From Balneola sp. EhC07 (GTDB lineage: Bacteria; Bacteroidota; Rhodothermia; Balneolales; Balneolaceae), in the NCBI RefSeq assembly GCF_001650905.1, contig NZ_LXYG01000016.1, forward strand, positions 1-64,000: a DNA stretch of 64,000 nt, in the 5' to 3' direction. Shown here in pieces: positions 25,215 to 33,879 of the stretch. The translations under genes and the position numbers were made by a program. The notes below the pieces were generated by a model, which saw only the letters and a list, made by a program, of their open reading frames with translations, was not told the origin of the DNA and did not search any database. How positions within the stretch are numbered: the first letter of the stretch is position 1; every line of letters starts with the position of its first letter.

Positions 25215-25577
25215 GAACGGTGATTTTTATGATTAAATGATGCACTATGATTATACATACAGGTTGTTTAATGGAGCGATTCCTAATCATAAGGATCAAG
25301 GAAATCACATGCATCACTGTTCAGAAAATGAGGAATGTGAAACCGAAATGATGCACTATGATTATATATTCAGGTTGTTTATTGGAACGACTTTTAATCA
25401 AAAGAATCAAGGGAATCACATGCATCACTGTTCAAAAAATGAGGAATGCGAAACCGAAATGATGAACTATGATTATACATACAGGTTGTGTAGCGGAACA
25501 GTTCTTAATCATAAGAATCATGGAAATCACATACATCATAGTTCAAAAACTGAGGAATGTGATATTAATAAGAGACT
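25215..25577 (+). repeat. Three tandem 111-base repeats upstream of GxxExxY copy 2
   Basis: The units lie at 25237-25347, 25348-25458 and 25459-25569. Each begins ATGATG(C/A)ACTATGATTAT and contains AATCATAAG or a variant, then AATCACAT(G/A)CATCA. The first unit is flanked by GAACGGTGA at 25215, which pairs imperfectly with TCACTGTTC near its end, so units can fold as hairpins (TGATGCA with TGCATCA). Because 111 is a multiple of three, a 114-codon frame (25237-25581) runs through all units and overlaps the next start by ATGA. Differences between units are mostly amino-acid changing, so I treat it as repeat DNA, not a proven gene. Confidence 0.75.
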
Positions 25578-25982
25578 ATGATTAACCACGAATACAAATA
25601 TTCAGAATTAACAGGTAGGATCATTAACTGTTCCATGACGGTTCATAATGAGTTAGGGAATGGTTTTCAGGAAGTGATTTATCAGCGAGCCTTGGAAATT
25701 GAAATGACCGATCAGGGGCTGTCATTTTCCAGAGAGCACGATATGCCCATCTATTACAAGAAAAGACCTATTGGTAAACGGAGGGTAGATTTTCTGGTAG
25801 AGGAAGTAATAGCTGTAGAGATTAAAGCATTGATTGAATTACAGGACGTTCATTTGGCTCAGGCTATCAACTATTTGGAAGCATATAATTTAGAAATAGG
25901 ATTATTGATCAACTTTGGTTCAAAATCCTTACAATTCAAACGCTTGACGAATAAAGCATACCGTTCAGACAAAGATCAATAG
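25578..25982 (+). CDS. GxxExxY family PD-(D/E)XK nuclease-like protein (copy 2)
   Basis: The 134-residue protein shows GNGFQEVIYQRALEIEM (GxxExxY), RRVDFLVEEVIAVEIKALIE (Asp ... Glu-x-Lys) and LEIGLLINFGSKSLQFKRL. It is clearly a paralog of the protein at 23369-23770, roughly half identical, so it is not a recent duplicate. It sits between hsdS and hsdR, three bases before the hsdR start, behind three tandem repeats instead of flanking inverted repeats. Having one family member in each internal gap of the same restriction operon is unusual. Function unknown. Confidence 0.85.
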   Translation: MINHEYKYSELTGRIINCSMTVHNELGNGFQEVIYQRALEIEMTDQGLSFSREHDMPIYYKKRPIGKRRVDFLVEEVIAVEIKALIELQDVHLAQAINYLEAYNLEIGLLINFGSKSLQFKRLTNKAYRSDKDQ

Positions 25983-25985
25983 CCA

Positions 25986-28862
25986 TTGAGCAGACAAAGC
26001 GAAGCCATATTAGAACAAAAGTTTATAGACCAACTTATCGGGTTAGGCTATGACTTCGTTACCATCAAAGATGAAGCGGGAATGCTGGCGAACTTGAAAG
26101 CTCAATTGGAAAGTTTCAATAACGATAGGTATTCCGAGAAAGAGTTTTCAACTATTCTCAATCATTTGTCTAAAGGCACGGTGTTCGACAAAGCTAAAAG
26201 TCTTCGCGAACGTTTTGCTTTAAAAAGAGAAAATGAAGACACAGCGTATGTCCGCTTCTTCGATTCAGAAGACTGGACGAATAATCATTTTCAGGTGACC
26301 AATCAGATCACCATCGAAGGCACCTACAAAAACCGGTATGACGTCACTTTATTGGTAAACGGGTTGCCGTTAGTTCAAGTGGAACTCAAACGTCGGGGAT
26401 TAGAGCTTAAAGAAGCGTTTAATCAGATCAATCGCTATCAACGTCATTCGTTCTGGAGCAGTCATGGGTTGTTTCAGTTTGTACAGGTTTTCGTGATCAG
26501 TAACGGCGTAAACACTAAGTATTTAGCCAATAATAAAGATCAGAGTTTTAAGCAGACCTTTTATTGGGCGGATGAGAAGAATGTAAATATATCAGGGCTT
26601 ACTGAGTTTACAGATGCTTTTCTGAATCCGGATCACCTTGGTAAAATGATTGCGCAGTATATCGTCCGCAATCAAACCGAGAAGATCCTGATGGTGCTTC
26701 GTCCTTATCAATATTATGCAGTAGAGGCGATCATCAAACAAGTAGATGCATCCAAGAAAAACGGATATATCTGGCATACTACGGGTTCCGGTAAAACGCT
26801 CACGTCATTTAAAGCCAGTCAAATAATCACGAATAAACCCGAAATTCATAAAGTGGTATTTGTGGTAGATCGCAAAGACTTGGATTACCAAACAGCTACC
26901 GAGTTCAACAGTTTTAAGCCCGGCGCGGTAGATATGACGGAGAACACCAAGTCGTTGGTGGATCAATTTTCGGACAATACCAAGCTGATCGTAACGACAA
27001 TTCAGAAATTGAATAACGCCATCAAAAATCCGCGGTACAGAAAGTCCATGGAACATTTACAGGACAAAACGATGGTGTTCATTTTTGATGAGTGTCATCG
27101 TAGCCAATTTGGGGAAACACATGAGCGCATTACCGAGTTCTTTTCTGATATACAGCTTTTTGGATTTACCGGAACGCCCATCTTTGCAGACAATGCTTCC
27201 AAAAACGAATACGGAAAGCGAACTACCGCCGACTTATTTGATGAGCAATTGCATTCTTATGTAATCACCGACGCAATCCGCGATACCAATGTATTAAAAT
27301 TCGGTGTGGAATATGTAGGCAGGTACAAAAGTAAGAGCAATAACTTTGTGGATATCGAAGTAGAAGATATCGACCGAAAGGAAGTGTTGGAATCTCCCGA
27401 GCGACTTTCTAAAATTGCTGATTATATCATTGCAAGACATGATCAAAAGACACACAGTAAACGATATTCAGCCATCTTCGCGGTAAGTGGCATCGACCAA
27501 TTAATCGCTTACTACGACATTTTTAATGAAAAGAAGAAAGCTGGCGATCACGATCTTCGAATAGCAACCATCTTTACCTACAACGCCAATGAAGAAGATA
27601 AAGACGCCGATGGATTTATATCGGATGTGGATATAGATTTCAAAAAAGTGGCAGACCCCGGGGTTGGGTATAAAACTTCGCATTCCAGAGATAAATTGGA
27701 ATCCTATATAGCGGATTACAATGCGATGTACGGCACCAACTTCACCACCAAAGACAGCGAATCTTTGGAGAAGTATTATCAGGATATCGGCAAACGACTA
27801 AAAAAGCGTGAGCGTAAAAGCTTTGTGGAAGAAGATCGGCTGGATATTCTGTTGGTGGTAAATATGTTTTTGACGGGTTTTGACGCCAAGATGCTTAACA
27901 CGTTGTATGTAGATAAAAATCTCAGATATCATGGATTGATACAGGCGTATTCCAGAACCAATCGGATTATCAATGAGATGAAGTCGCAAGGTAACATCGT
28001 TTGTTTCCGCAATCTCAAAGATAAAACAGACGAAGCCATTGCGTTGTTTTCCAATAAAAATGCTAAAGAAGAGATCTTCACCCCTGATTACGAAGTCTTT
28101 GTAGAGGAATTCAATAAGAAATATGTGGAGCTGCTCGGAATAGCCTCAACGCCCAAAAAAGTAGATGAGCTTCTTACGGAAGAAGATGAACTGGCTTTTA
28201 TCAAAGCATTCCGGGAATTAATGCGAATTCTGAATACGCTGAAAACCTATGCTGATTTCAGCTGGGACGACCTTTCCATGGACGAGCAGACCTTTGAGGA
28301 TTACAAAAGTAAATACCTTGATCTGTACGACAAAGTAAAGATGAATCAGGATGTGAATGCGGTTTCTATTCTGGAAGATGTAGATTTTGAGCTGGAATTG
28401 ATTCACAGGGATGAGATCAATGTAGCCTACATTATTAAACTACTTGCCAAGCTAAAAAACAGTAAAGAATCGGATAAAGAAGCTCAGAGAAAAGCTATTC
28501 TGGAAATGATTGGCGGAGATGTTGAATTGCGTAGCAAGCGTGAGCTCATTGAAAAGTTCATTCAGGATCATTTGCCAAATATTGAAGATGCTGAATTGGT
28601 GACCGATGAATTTGAAAAATACTGGGAAGAACAGCGATTGCTTGCGCTGAAAGAAATCTGCGAAGAAGAGAATCTGGATCAGCAACAATTCAGGAATTTG
28701 ATAGATATGTATATGTTTACAGGCAAAGAGCCTTTAAAAGAAGATGTATTTGCTTGCCTCGAAAACCGACCAAGCATATTACAAGCCCGTCAAATCGGAA
28801 ACCGAATCATCGAGCGCATGAAAGAATATGTAGATGTGTTTATAACCGGGATGGTGGGGTAG
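25986..28862 (+). CDS. hsdR: Type I restriction endonuclease/translocase subunit
   Basis: The 958-residue protein starts at TTG 25986 (MSRQSEAILEQ), since no ATG precedes the conserved N terminus. The endonuclease domain has the PD-(D/E)XK pattern RYDVTLLVNGLPLVQVELKR. The SF2 motor follows: Walker A HTTGSGKTLTSF, VFVVDRKDLDYQT, the DEAD-like box DECHRSQFG, motif III FGFTGTPIF, and a second RecA-like lobe with VNMFLTGFDAK and AYSRTNR. A helical C terminus for HsdM contact completes it. All motor and nuclease motifs are intact, so the system looks functional. Its stop abuts the stop of the convergent fic gene. Confidence 0.95.
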   Translation: MSRQSEAILEQKFIDQLIGLGYDFVTIKDEAGMLANLKAQLESFNNDRYSEKEFSTILNHLSKGTVFDKAKSLRERFALKRENEDTAYVRFFDSEDWTNNHFQVTNQITIEGTYKNRYDVTLLVNGLPLVQVELKRRGLELKEAFNQINRYQRHSFWSSHGLFQFVQVFVISNGVNTKYLANNKDQSFKQTFYWADEKNVNISGLTEFTDAFLNPDHLGKMIAQYIVRNQTEKILMVLRPYQYYAVEAIIKQVDASKKNGYIWHTTGSGKTLTSFKASQIITNKPEIHKVVFVVDRKDLDYQTATEFNSFKPGAVDMTENTKSLVDQFSDNTKLIVTTIQKLNNAIKNPRYRKSMEHLQDKTMVFIFDECHRSQFGETHERITEFFSDIQLFGFTGTPIFADNASKNEYGKRTTADLFDEQLHSYVITDAIRDTNVLKFGVEYVGRYKSKSNNFVDIEVEDIDRKEVLESPERLSKIADYIIARHDQKTHSKRYSAIFAVSGIDQLIAYYDIFNEKKKAGDHDLRIATIFTYNANEEDKDADGFISDVDIDFKKVADPGVGYKTSHSRDKLESYIADYNAMYGTNFTTKDSESLEKYYQDIGKRLKKRERKSFVEEDRLDILLVVNMFLTGFDAKMLNTLYVDKNLRYHGLIQAYSRTNRIINEMKSQGNIVCFRNLKDKTDEAIALFSNKNAKEEIFTPDYEVFVEEFNKKYVELLGIASTPKKVDELLTEEDELAFIKAFRELMRILNTLKTYADFSWDDLSMDEQTFEDYKSKYLDLYDKVKMNQDVNAVSILEDVDFELELIHRDEINVAYIIKLLAKLKNSKESDKEAQRKAILEMIGGDVELRSKRELIEKFIQDHLPNIEDAELVTDEFEKYWEEQRLLALKEICEEENLDQQQFRNLIDMYMFTGKEPLKEDVFACLENRPSILQARQIGNRIIERMKEYVDVFITGMVG

Positions 28863-29537
28863 TTATTCTTCTAGTTGGTTTAGTGGAATAATATAATCTC
28901 TCAGGTAATCAACTAAGTACCCAAATGTTTCTTTATCAGGTTTGTGATGGCAGCGGTTAAGTTTGCTAATAAATTTCTTTTTACTATCGAACTCACTCCA
29001 TGAAAGAACTAAACCATGACTTTCAAGATACATTGTCGCAATTAAACGACCGATTCTGCCATTTGCATCGTAGAAAGGATGTACTTTTACAAACTTTTGA
29101 TAGAAACGAACGGCATTATAAAGAGGATCTTTAGTACGCTTTTTTAAAAACCAAATGGCATTAAATACACCTTCTTCTATGTGTTCTGGAGCATCACCTT
29201 TGAATGGGGGACGCCTTTTTTGGGCATGCTGTGCACCAAAGTAAATTCTTCCCTCATTAGGATCATCTTTGCTTCTATATTCTCCGGCGAAAGTAAACAG
29301 CCCTTCAAATAAAAACTTATGAATCCTTAAAGGGAAGATTAAATAAGTTGGCCTTCGAAATAACTTTATGAGCCAGTGGCTATTTAACAATTCACTAAAT
29401 GGTATCTGTTCAAGAACATTGAATCGTGTCCAACTCAACTCATATACTTCTTCAGCTGTTATGCTTTGATCTGCTGCAAAATCCTTCAGCAGATCAGTTA
29501 TTGTATCTAACTCTGCCGGATCAATTTTTGAAGGCAT
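28863..29537 (-). CDS. Fic-domain protein (probable AMPylating toxin)
   Basis: The 224-residue protein carries the Fic motif HPFYDANGRIGR at His153-Arg164. The upstream helix is FLFEGLFTFAGEYR, with the flap region GRIYFGAQHAQK. Fic enzymes transfer AMP or other nucleotides to target hydroxyls; His153 would be the general base. It is the second gene of a pair and overlaps the Panacea-domain gene upstream by 17 bases. That pairing marks it as the toxin of a PanTA-type toxin-antitoxin system. I see no clear (S/T)xxxE(G/N) inhibitory helix in the protein, so control probably depends on the partner. Confidence 0.88.
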   Translation of the reverse strand: MPSKIDPAELDTITDLLKDFAADQSITAEEVYELSWTRFNVLEQIPFSELLNSHWLIKLFRRPTYLIFPLRIHKFLFEGLFTFAGEYRSKDDPNEGRIYFGAQHAQKRRPPFKGDAPEHIEEGVFNAIWFLKKRTKDPLYNAVRFYQKFVKVHPFYDANGRIGRLIATMYLESHGLVLSWSEFDSKKKFISKLNRCHHKPDKETFGYLVDYLRDYIIPLNQLEE

Positions 29538-30120
29538 TCCACTTTTTAAGCTTTCCGCTTAAATCATTAAGTCTTTCTTTTTCATTAGAGAAGTTTTCCA
29601 GATACTCTTCAATATTATTGAATTCGGGAACATATTCCTCTTTCATATCAAAGGTAAATGAATAATGACTGGAAGTTTTAGGAGGGTAAAACTTCGAGCT
29701 TGTTCCCATAGGAAAGTTTTTAGCAAAAACCTGTTCTGAGTAATAAGCAACCAATTCTTCATCAGGAATTACTTCGTTAGTATTCTTAAATTTTTTCCAA
29801 GGTAGTTCCATGTGAGTGGTCTTTGAAAGCTCAACAGCAGAGAAAACAGAATAACTATCTAAAATGAAATCAATTAAAGGTTCATTAATGTCAGTGGAAG
29901 AATCTGGTTTAATAGGGTTTCTGCCAAATTTTTTAAAAAACTCATAAATTTGTGGTTCTACCGGACCATAAGGCCAAGCTTCAAAACTGGCATCAAATTT
30001 TTTGTCATTAGCTACTAATTGCCAGGCATAGGAATAGTACATCAACTTTTGAAGCTTCATTGGAGTAACCTGATTAGGATACTTTGAAACGATATATTGC
30101 GCTAATTGGAACTTGTTCAT
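29521..30120 (-). CDS. Panacea (DUF4065/SocA-like) antitoxin
   Basis: About 199 residues from ATG 30120 (MNKFQLAQYIVSKYP); the frame reaches 30150 but the family start is the later ATG. Conserved Panacea features are visible: TPMKLQKLMYYSYAWQLV, then FEAWPYGPVEPQIYEFF near residues 25-70. The remaining half diverges, as is usual for the toxin-binding part. Panacea-domain antitoxins neutralise many toxin folds, including Fic proteins. The downstream overlapping gene is a Fic protein, so the pair is a toxin-antitoxin module placed next to the type I restriction operon. Confidence 0.85.
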   Translation of the reverse strand: MNKFQLAQYIVSKYPNQVTPMKLQKLMYYSYAWQLVANDKKFDASFEAWPYGPVEPQIYEFFKKFGRNPIKPDSSTDINEPLIDFILDSYSVFSAVELSKTTHMELPWKKFKNTNEVIPDEELVAYYSEQVFAKNFPMGTSSKFYPPKTSSHYSFTFDMKEEYVPEFNNIEEYLENFSNEKERLNDLSGKLKKWNAFKN

Positions 30121-30208
30121 GATGGGTAGTAGTATTTCATACAAGAACATAAATATAACCTAAAAAATTGTCTTTTGTAATAGATAGCGATATCGGCAAA
30201 AGGCAACT

Positions 30209-31111
30209 TTAATGACTTTTCCTGTCTAACCCCACCCCAACCCTCAACCTCTCAATAACCAATCCCGCATTCACTAAACTGATCGCGGTTTTTTGAGCTT
30301 TTTTGCTGGTTTTGTCGCCGTTGATTCCATAGATGGGATCGTCGATGATGGGATAGCCCCAATGTTCTAAATGCAAACGAATCTGGTGGGTGCGTCCGGT
30401 TTTAGGTTCGCACTTAATGATCGCAGATTCTTCTTTCCGTTCTACCACGGTGAAGGTGGTTTCGGCAGGTTTAGCGTTGGTAAGATCGGTATTGCTTTCA
30501 AAGACGAATCCCGTTTTACGCTTGATGGGTGTGTTAATGATCACCGAATCTTCTTCAGGAACGCCCGATACTTCAGCGAAGTAAGTTTTTTGTACACGAC
30601 CTTCTGCAAACTCGGTCATGGCGCGTTGGGCAAAGGCTTTGGTCTTGGCGAAGAGTACGATTCCCGAAGTCACCGCGTCTAAGCGATGTACGATCTTGAG
30701 ATCGGCGTAGCCCATATCTTCTAACATAGCCGTGAGTGTGTTCTTGAAATAACGTCCACCCGGATGCATCGGCAACGGCGCGGGTTTAAATACGGCGATC
30801 CAGTCGTTAGTTTCCTGCAGGATCTCAATTTCATCCGGCACACTAGGTTCTATCACCTTCGGATTGTGATGAAATACAGAGTCAGATTTCTTGAGTAGTA
30901 CATCCGGCGTAACAGATTCCTCATTCAACCCCACTCTTCCGTTATGGATTCGCTTTTCCCATTCTGTTTCCGCGCGAAAGGGAAATCGAGTGACCATCAT
31001 CTCCAGTAATGACTTTCCAACAAATTCGTCCTGAACTTTAAAACGATGTGTGATTGGGTACGGCGATATCAGCCGTACTTTACGACTGTTCAATTGCTTG
31101 TTCGGAAGCAT
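30209..31111 (-). CDS. RluA-family pseudouridine synthase
   Basis: About 300 residues from ATG 31111; the frame is open to 31291, but that stretch is the trhO gene in another frame. The S4-like start (KSLLEMMVTRFP, RIHNGRVGLN) precedes the catalytic domain with IVHRLDAVTSGIVLFAKT (catalytic Asp) and RTHQIRLHLEHWGYPIIDDP. It isomerises uridine to pseudouridine in rRNA or tRNA; the exact site cannot be told. The start lies within the end of trhO (32-base overlap), so the two RNA-modification genes are translationally coupled. Confidence 0.9.
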   Translation of the reverse strand: MLPNKQLNSRKVRLISPYPITHRFKVQDEFVGKSLLEMMVTRFPFRAETEWEKRIHNGRVGLNEESVTPDVLLKKSDSVFHHNPKVIEPSVPDEIEILQETNDWIAVFKPAPLPMHPGGRYFKNTLTAMLEDMGYADLKIVHRLDAVTSGIVLFAKTKAFAQRAMTEFAEGRVQKTYFAEVSGVPEEDSVIINTPIKRKTGFVFESNTDLTNAKPAETTFTVVERKEESAIIKCEPKTGRTHQIRLHLEHWGYPIIDDPIYGINGDKTSKKAQKTAISLVNAGLVIERLRVGVGLDRKSH

Positions 31112-32045
31112 GTCGGTGTTTGAAGTCGTCGCCGAAATAGTTGTACCATTTGCGGAAAGGTTTAAAGGCATTTTCAGGATCAAAAGGTCGGCGGTATTCG
31201 CTTTGTTTACATTCTTCGCTGCAACAGCCTTCCATGATATGCGCGCCTTCTTCTGAGCATACAAACAGCTTGTTGCATTCCATATTGGCACAATTCACAT
31301 AAGTATCGGCCGGTTTTCCGGTGATCTCGCATTTGGCGATCGGAGACAGATCTTTGGGATTTACAGGAACCACCAATCGGTCATCAAACACAAAGCATTT
31401 TCCTTCAAAGTGCTTGCCTTCTTCTTCTTTGGCGTAGCGAAGGATTCCGCCATGTAACTGGTTTACATCGTCCCAGCCTTGTTCTTTCATCAGAACAGAA
31501 AACTTCTCACAGCGAATTCCGCCGGTGCAGTACATCAGTACTTTTTTGTCTTTGGGGATCTCGGCTTCTTCCAGCCATTGCGGAAAATCGAAGAAGTTTT
31601 CGACATCAGGTTTTAACGCTCCTTTAAAGTGACCGATCTTGGATTCGTAATTATTTCGGACGTCGATCATCACGTGATCTTCTTCTTCCATCACTCTGCG
31701 CCATTCGGCCGGCGACAAATGGTTACCACCGTCTTTGGGATCCACTCCATCCACATGTAGCGACACAATTTCTTCTCTGGTCTTACAGATCAACTTGGAA
31801 AACGGGATATAGTCTGATTCATCCGTCTTAAACTCGGTGTTTTCAAATCCGGGGATGGCTCTCAGGTCCGCTTTATACTGCGCCATTTGCTCCGGTGTAC
31901 CGGCAGCGGTTCCGTTTATTCCTTCTGAGGAAATATAAATACGTCCTTTGATGCCCAGGTCTTTGCAGTATTGTTTATGCTGTTTGGCAAACTGCTCAGG
32001 ATGCTCGATCGTATTAAAGTAGTAGTAGAGAATAACTTCGTACAT
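31080..32045 (-). CDS. trhO: tRNA uridine(34) hydroxylase, rhodanese family
   Basis: The 321-residue protein has an N-terminal acylphosphatase-like part (YYYFNTIEHPEQFAKQHK, RIYISSEGINGTAAG) and a rhodanese domain with DVRNNYESKIGHFKGAL. The active loop is MYCTGGIRCEK (Cys173). A C-terminal cysteine-rich segment follows (CANMECNKLFVC, EGCCSEECKQSE). These are the features of TrhO (UPF0176/YceA), which hydroxylates U34 of tRNAs in an oxygen-dependent way towards (c)mo5U-type modifications. It overlaps the pseudouridine synthase gene downstream. Confidence 0.92.
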   Translation of the reverse strand: MYEVILYYYFNTIEHPEQFAKQHKQYCKDLGIKGRIYISSEGINGTAAGTPEQMAQYKADLRAIPGFENTEFKTDESDYIPFSKLICKTREEIVSLHVDGVDPKDGGNHLSPAEWRRVMEEEDHVMIDVRNNYESKIGHFKGALKPDVENFFDFPQWLEEAEIPKDKKVLMYCTGGIRCEKFSVLMKEQGWDDVNQLHGGILRYAKEEEGKHFEGKCFVFDDRLVVPVNPKDLSPIAKCEITGKPADTYVNCANMECNKLFVCSEEGAHIMEGCCSEECKQSEYRRPFDPENAFKPFRKWYNYFGDDFKHRHASEQAIEQS

Positions 32046-32146
32046 ATTTCTTAGTGCAATTCTCGTTTAAAATATTATCTTTTCAGTGGAGTTTATTCTA
32101 CGGGGCAAAGTTACGAATTTTATATTTAAATAATGTTGAGGCGACT

Positions 32147-33859
32147 ATGGTGTTAAGAGCAAAAATTTTGTGTGGGTTGATGGTTACTGTAATGCTGGCA
32201 GGATCAGCATATGGACAAACAAACCGGCACCAGATCCCGGATATTCTTCAGGAATTTAAAAAAGGGAATTCATCTGCAGATGAGGCGCTTCAGCAAATAC
32301 GGGATCATTTTTCAAACGGAGAAATCCATAAATGCTCCGCCATCGAACATATTTTTGTTCATAAGTTTAAAGATGAGATCTCTTCCTCGCTTTTAGAACC
32401 AAATAATCGGTTCAGAGAAAAATCGGCTCAGGCAACTTATACAAGTCCGTCGGGCAAATTTGTACTTACCTATCAAACAGCGGGAGATGATGCTGTTCCC
32501 GCAACAGATAGCAACACTAATAATGTGCCTGATTATATTGAAGAGGCCGGTATAGCAGCAGATTCTACTTACAACTATTTGGTGCAAACTTTGGGTTTTG
32601 GTGATCCTATCCCGGATGGCAATACTTACGATATTGCGTTTGAAGATCTTCAATCGGTATATGGTTTTGCAGAAACAATTGGTGGCGATGGACCGGGTAC
32701 GCAAATAGTTATCGAAAATGATTTTGTAGGGTTTCCTGAGAACGATGATCCGGATGGTGATCAATTAGGAGCTTTAAGAGTAACGATAGCTCATGAGTTT
32801 AAACATGCTATTCAGTTTGCTCAAAATAATTTTAACGGAGACTCGGATCTTTGGGCTGAAATGGATGCCACGTTGATGGAAGAAGTGGTTTATGATCTGA
32901 CTAACGATTATTACAATTATTTAGGTGGTGCCGGAGATGTGTTCGGAAGTCCCGGGACCACCGTAGCACCGGGTTCATACGAAGACATTACATGGGCGCT
33001 TTATTTTCACGAAAAGATTGGCGCAGATTTCTGGCCGGGCGCATGGAACAGAATTGAGAACAGTATTCCGGATCTGCCGTTATTAGATGCCGTTGAACAG
33101 GAACTGGAATCCCGCCAGCTGGATTACACAGAGTCTCTTTTAGAGTTATACTCATGGCATTTTGCTTCGGGAGCTTATAATAATGTTAACTTTGGCTTTG
33201 GCGAGAGTTTGTTTTACCCCACTCCGAATGTACAAAGAACGGATACTCAAATTGGCGATGTTATGTCATCGGATATAAGCTTAGGAAGGCTTGCCAGCTA
33301 TTTCGTAAATGTGAAACCTCCATCTAATCAAACCGGCGACGTTGCTATTATATTAGATACCGATTCTCCTGATATAGCTCTTGCAGTGGTGGCTATTTTT
33401 GACAATGGCTCCGTTTCATTTGAATATGCAGAACCGGAGGGAGAGTTCATGGTGGTAAAGAAAGAATGGGCATGGTCTGATGTTGATCGGGTAGGAGCAA
33501 TCGTGCTTAACGAAAACAGAACGGCGTCTCAGACATTCAAGATTAGAATATCATCTACTATTCAGACGTCTATTTTTGATGATGATACCAGACCTGATGT
33601 AACAGAGCTAAAACAGAATTATCCTAACCCTTTTAATCCGAGCACAACTATTCCTGTTAGTATTTCGGAGTTTCAGAAAGTAAAAGTAGATGTTTATGAC
33701 ATGACCGGAAGACTGGTGAGATCTGTGTTTAACGGAACGCTGCCAACAGGAAATCATGCATTGTCTGTAAATCTGGAAGATCTGGCTTCAGGAGTCTACA
33801 TGTACCGACTTCAAACCAATGAGATGGTTCAGATCAAAAGAATGACACTGGTTAAATAA
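32147..33859 (+). CDS. T9SS-exported metalloprotease of the MXAN_6640 type
   Basis: 570 residues from ATG 32147, preceded by TTGAGG; the longer frame from 32054 has no signal peptide at its start. The signal peptide is VTVMLAGSAYGQ. The catalytic region contains YTSPSGKFVLTYQTAGDDAV, a long acidic stretch (ENDDPDGDQLGALRV) and the zinc motif IAHEFKHAIQFAQ (His216-His220), with LWAEMDATLMEE supplying a downstream Glu. This matches secreted metalloproteases annotated as MXAN_6640 family. The C terminus is a T9SS sorting domain (NYPNPFNPSTTIPVS to IKRMTLVK), so it should be exported by type IX secretion and attached or released at the surface. Confidence 0.85.
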   Translation: MVLRAKILCGLMVTVMLAGSAYGQTNRHQIPDILQEFKKGNSSADEALQQIRDHFSNGEIHKCSAIEHIFVHKFKDEISSSLLEPNNRFREKSAQATYTSPSGKFVLTYQTAGDDAVPATDSNTNNVPDYIEEAGIAADSTYNYLVQTLGFGDPIPDGNTYDIAFEDLQSVYGFAETIGGDGPGTQIVIENDFVGFPENDDPDGDQLGALRVTIAHEFKHAIQFAQNNFNGDSDLWAEMDATLMEEVVYDLTNDYYNYLGGAGDVFGSPGTTVAPGSYEDITWALYFHEKIGADFWPGAWNRIENSIPDLPLLDAVEQELESRQLDYTESLLELYSWHFASGAYNNVNFGFGESLFYPTPNVQRTDTQIGDVMSSDISLGRLASYFVNVKPPSNQTGDVAIILDTDSPDIALAVVAIFDNGSVSFEYAEPEGEFMVVKKEWAWSDVDRVGAIVLNENRTASQTFKIRISSTIQTSIFDDDTRPDVTELKQNYPNPFNPSTTIPVSISEFQKVKVDVYDMTGRLVRSVFNGTLPTGNHALSVNLEDLASGVYMYRLQTNEMVQIKRMTLVK

Positions 33860-33879
33860 GGATCATAGATCCTAAATAC

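Noticed and set aside
25237-25569. A CRISPR array
   Set aside because: The 111-base units are contiguous without spacers, differ from each other and have no cas genes nearby. No CRISPR was seen in the window.
25237-25581. A 114-residue protein with three HMHHC-type repeats, possibly metal-binding
   Set aside because: The frame follows from a 111-base tandem repeat with internal palindromes. Changes between units are mostly amino-acid changing and no signal or family is seen.
31112-31291. N-terminal extension of the RluA-type protein
   Set aside because: This stretch is the end of trhO in another frame; the S4-like start fits the ATG at 31111.
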